DNA of 9,546 nt, from NCBI GenBank assembly GCA_964569295.1, contig CAZMVU010000192.1:1-9546 (forward strand), in the 5' to 3' direction. This stretch comes from CAZMVU01 sp964569295 (GTDB lineage Bacteria; Hydrogenedentota; Hydrogenedentia; Hydrogenedentales; JAGMZX01). The translations under genes and the position numbers were made by a program. This document shows, one piece after another, positions 7,322 to 9,546 of the stretch; position 1 is the stretch's first letter, and the number at the start of each line of letters is the position of its first letter. The notes under the pieces are model-generated. The model did not search any database. It saw nothing but the letters and a program-made list of their open reading frames with translations, and had not been told where the DNA came from.

Positions 7322-8170
7322 ATGGACAGCAGCAGCACGAACAACACTCCCAACCGCAGGACTTTTTTGCGGCACAGCCTCCTGGGCGCAGGTGCCGTGG
7401 CCGGCATGGCGGGCGCGGGCGCGGTGGCATCCAACACATCCCAGGCGCCGGAACTCCCCTGGCCCTACAAACCGCTCGATCTCGTGACCGTGCGCAAGCG
7501 CACTCACCTGAACTACGGCAGCATGCACTGCGCCGAAGGCGTATTCACCACGCTGGTGGACTGCCTCGCAGAAACCGTCGGCGCACCCTACGACACCGTG
7601 CCCACCGCCATGATGCGCTACGCAAACTCCGGGGTTGTGGGCTTCGGATCATTGTGCGGCGCGCTCAACGGCGCCGGCGCCGCCATGAGCCTGGCATGTC
7701 CCGGGAGCACAGTGAAGGAGCTGCTGACCGAGCTCATTAGTTGGTACGCATCGACACCGCTCCCAAGCGAAATCAGCAACGCCTACGCCACGGAACACGA
7801 CTACCTCGACGGCGACAACTACAGTATCGACATCGCGCTGCCGCCGAGCCTGGCGCGCGGGAACCTGTGCCACATGTCGGTGAGCAACTGGTGCAGCGTG
7901 TCCGGTTTCGCCAGCGGATCGAAGGAGCGGGCCGAACGCTGTGCGCGCCTTAGCGCGGATGTGGCGGCGAAGGCGGCCGAACTCATGAACGCCTGGCACG
8001 CGGGCCATTTCCGAACGGTCACGCCGCTGCCGGCGGATGGCCAGAACTGCCGCCGTTGCCACAGCAAGAGCCACGACTCATACACACGCGGCAAGATGGA
8101 TTGCACCGTGTGCCACACGGACCCGACCAGACCATCCCACGCGAACCACGCGAACATCGAGCACGACTGA
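7322..8170 (+). CDS. Tat-exported split-Soret-type cytochrome c
   Basis: The 282-residue protein belongs to the C_GCAxxG_C_C / split-Soret cytochrome c group, periplasmic redox proteins best known from Desulfovibrio. A twin-arginine signal, NRRTFLRHSLLGAGAVAGMA (11-30), probably ends after AVA at 36. The core shows HCAEGVF (C70), GFGSLCGALNGAGAAMSL (107-124, C112), LCHMSVSNWC (182-191, C183 and C191) and SKERAERCARLSADVAAKAAELMNA (200-224, C207), matching my memory of family members and including cysteines that could hold an Fe-S cluster. Two haem c attachment motifs follow, CRRCH (243-247) and CTVCH (261-265), consistent with a dihaem protein. H273, H276 and H282 could be extra haem ligands. 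The family GCAxxG motif reads HCAEG here. AGGA (7313-7316) lies 5 bases before the ATG. Its electron partner and physiological role are not evident. Haem attachment would need a cytochrome c maturation system, not present in this window. Confidence 0.85.
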   Translation: MDSSSTNNTPNRRTFLRHSLLGAGAVAGMAGAGAVASNTSQAPELPWPYKPLDLVTVRKRTHLNYGSMHCAEGVFTTLVDCLAETVGAPYDTVPTAMMRYANSGVVGFGSLCGALNGAGAAMSLACPGSTVKELLTELISWYASTPLPSEISNAYATEHDYLDGDNYSIDIALPPSLARGNLCHMSVSNWCSVSGFASGSKERAERCARLSADVAAKAAELMNAWHAGHFRTVTPLPADGQNCRRCHSKSHDSYTRGKMDCTVCHTDPTRPSHANHANIEHD

Positions 8171-8179
8171 TTTTTCGAA

Positions 8180-8204
8180 GAAAACGGGGGCAGGCCACGC
8201 GCTC
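8180..8204 (+). repeat. Partial copy of the 342-440 repeat end
   Basis: GAAAACGGGGGCAGGCCACG (8180-8199) and the bases after it match 343-369 with 22 of 24 aligned positions and one two-base gap. It begins 10 bases after the cytochrome stop codon. No right-hand partner (TGTCCCCGTTTTCC) follows before the next gene, so the copy looks truncated. Just before it, TTTTC (8172-8176) can pair with GAAAA (8180-8184). The rest of the gap to 8272 holds only the next gene's ribosome binding site. Confidence 0.6.
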
Positions 8205-8262
8205 GCGAAGGCATCCCGCCACGGCTATGTAACCGCCGATGGCGCCGGCCAATGTATAAGCT

Positions 8263-8266
8263 GAGG
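8263..8266 (+). promoter_or_regulatory. Ribosome binding site choosing the start at 8273
   Basis: GAGG stands 6 bases before the ATG at 8273 and lies inside the reading frame that the ATG at 8252 would open. This favours the downstream start. Confidence 0.6.
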
Positions 8267-8272
8267 TCACAG

Positions 8273-9487
8273 ATGTGTTACCGGTTGCCCTGCGTTCCAG
8301 GTTTGCCGCGTGCCGCTTTGGCATGCCTCATACTCGCCGCAACGGCAAGTGGTTTCGCACAAAAAAGCCGCTTTCCCGAAAAAAAAGAGACCCTGTACGT
8401 CGAGCCGGAGGCCAAACCCCTGCGCGAGGCGGTGCTTCGATGGGCCGAAAGTCTTCGCAGTTTCAATGGCAAGTACACGTTGCGCCAACGCTGGCCGCAC
8501 AGGCCGGAAGCGGCGGACAAACCGCCCAGGAAATACACGATCACCTACAGATTCGACGGAGACAACGCCTATATGGAACGGGTTGAATCGCTCGAGCCGG
8601 TGGGAAAACGACACAGCTACCTGGCACGCTATGAAGGCGATGTTATCGGCCGGTTCGATTACGACTATCCAGAGAACGCGCAGGAAGAATACGGCGAAGA
8701 CTATCCCGGCCGAGACTTCAGCGATCATGTGGTGGTGCGCGACAATGTGCCCGCGCCCTGGCCCGAACCGGAAACCGCTTACCTGCCTCCGCCCGAGCTT
8801 TTCCAGGGCGGTTTCTGGCCGCAGTCATCGCTCGCGGAGTTCATGCAGTATGGAGAGACCCGCCTGCGTGAGACGGACCATGGATCAATGCTCGTCCACC
8901 GGCGCCACCCCGCCGGACGCGAACAGGTTATGTTCGCTTTCGATGAGGACAACCGGGTCGTGACCATCGAGACAGGACTCGGTTTCCTGGCGAGCATGGA
9001 AGAACTGGAAACGCACTTTCCCGATGATCCGCTCGGCGCCTTCCGCCCCCGCACTACCTATGAATTCGGCGGCTACAAGGAGATTGACGGGGTACATTTC
9101 CCTACATGGGCGCAGGAAACCGTCTGGGAATACGCAAGCGATACCGAAGAGGCCAAGCGCCGTGCTGAGGCCTACCACAGCGGTACGATCAGCTTGTTCG
9201 AGCTTCAATCCTGGATTGTTCTGGAGCAGGGAACGCCTTTCGAGGCCACTGTGCTGGATTTCGAGCTACTCAGTCTCGCGCAACCGCTGAACACCGAACT
9301 CGAACCGGCCGACTTCCAGGTGCCCATCCCGACCGGCGCATTCGTCAATCGCGACCCGACCACACAAGAAGTGGTCGAATATGTGGAACCCTGGTACGCC
9401 CGTCTCATGAAGCCCGTCCCGCTCGCCGTTCTGGCCGGGTTGGTGCTTCTGATAGGCGGCGCGGCGTGGTACATAGCGCGTGACTAG
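8273..9487 (+). CDS. Exported protein with C-terminal membrane anchor, unknown function
   Basis: I do not recognise a named family. The 404-residue protein has an N-terminal signal-like segment with hydrophobic core AALACLILAATASG (14-27) and probable cleavage near FAQ (28-30). A long polar, acidic and aromatic-rich ectodomain follows. Strand-like stretches such as RKYTITYRFDGDNAYMERVE (86-105), HGSMLVHRRHPAGREQVMFA (203-222) and YKEIDGVHFPTWAQE (268-282), and the ADFQVPIPTGAFVNRD segment (346-361), resemble LolA/LolB-like outer-membrane-lipoprotein-sorting folds. That is an inference from strand pattern only. Residues 382-402 form one transmembrane helix, with only ARD-type residues after it, so most of the protein should face the periplasm or cell exterior. 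I chose the ATG at 8273 because GAGG (8263-8266) lies 6 bases before it. An in-frame ATG at 8252 would add 7 residues and has no good site. It lies 102 bases after the cytochrome gene on the same strand, so co-transcription is possible. Confidence 0.8.
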   Translation: MCYRLPCVPGLPRAALACLILAATASGFAQKSRFPEKKETLYVEPEAKPLREAVLRWAESLRSFNGKYTLRQRWPHRPEAADKPPRKYTITYRFDGDNAYMERVESLEPVGKRHSYLARYEGDVIGRFDYDYPENAQEEYGEDYPGRDFSDHVVVRDNVPAPWPEPETAYLPPPELFQGGFWPQSSLAEFMQYGETRLRETDHGSMLVHRRHPAGREQVMFAFDEDNRVVTIETGLGFLASMEELETHFPDDPLGAFRPRTTYEFGGYKEIDGVHFPTWAQETVWEYASDTEEAKRRAEAYHSGTISLFELQSWIVLEQGTPFEATVLDFELLSLAQPLNTELEPADFQVPIPTGAFVNRDPTTQEVVEYVEPWYARLMKPVPLAVLAGLVLLIGGAAWYIARD

Positions 9488-9505
9488 TGTTTCGAAGGGA
9501 TAGCT

Positions 9506-9530
9506 GCCCCAGTAGCAACTGCGCCGGGGC
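9506..9530 (+). terminator. Possible hairpin terminator, no T-tract
   Basis: GCCCCAGT (9506-9513) pairs with ACTG (9518-9521) and, after a four-base bulge, GGGGC (9526-9530). The stem begins 19 bases after the stop codon of the anchored protein gene. It is not followed by a T-run, so intrinsic termination is doubtful. The remaining bases to the window end show no gene. Confidence 0.3.
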
Positions 9531-9546
9531 TCGCCGCCTTTGCGGT

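Noticed and set aside
7053..7439. Minus-strand frames of about 126-130 residues over the cytochrome start and intergenic region
   Set aside because: They oppose the Tat signal region, several overlapping versions exist in different frames, and none has a domain or a ribosome binding site.
8312..8335. Lipoprotein signal (lipobox) in the anchored protein
   Set aside because: The candidate ALAC is not a canonical lipobox, and the hydrophobic core continues past the cysteine, so signal peptidase I processing or an uncleaved anchor is more likely.

Overview
The window is about 9.5 kb of GC-rich bacterial DNA. A sampled coding line is about 68% GC, while the first 150 bases are about 45%. It holds four convincing genes. 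Two lie on the minus strand and form an addB-addA operon for double-strand-break processing. Two lie on the plus strand: a Tat-exported split-Soret-type cytochrome c and an exported protein of unknown function with a C-terminal membrane anchor. Strong Shine-Dalgarno sequences, a Tat-exported multiheme-type protein and AddAB rather than RecBCD fit a Gram-negative bacterium outside the enterics. Both the split-Soret family and the GC-rich dispersed hairpin repeats recall anaerobic or PVC/FCB-type lineages such as Planctomycetota or Hydrogenedentota. That placement is an impression and not something the sequence proves.

Layout: 1-481 is non-coding and lies downstream of addA. It starts with a lower-GC stretch and then carries a series of hairpins and a ~99-bp element bounded by inverted repeats (342-440). 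482-3820 (minus) is addA, a UvrD/RecB-type helicase-nuclease. 3817-6978 (minus) is addB, with a degenerate helicase fold, a nuclease and an Fe-S cluster motif. The two share an ATGA stop/start overlap. 6979-7321 is a divergent intergenic region with an imperfect inverted repeat. 7322-8170 (plus) is the cytochrome. 8171-8272 is a short gap holding a second, partial copy of the 342-440 repeat end. 8273-9487 (plus) is the anchored exported protein, and the last 59 bases are non-coding with one hairpin.

AddA and AddB should form one heterodimer. AddA is the only evident ATP-driven motor because AddB lacks a Walker A motif. Both subunits keep an apparently intact PD-(D/E)XK nuclease, and AddB keeps the four cysteines of the Fe-S staple. 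The complex would resect double-strand ends for RecA loading. The two plus-strand genes act outside the cytoplasm. Their close spacing permits co-transcription, but nothing shows that they work together. I see no defence island, CRISPR array, tRNA or rRNA, and no intact transposase gene. The most unusual material is the dispersed repeat and hairpin cluster and the split-Soret cytochrome.
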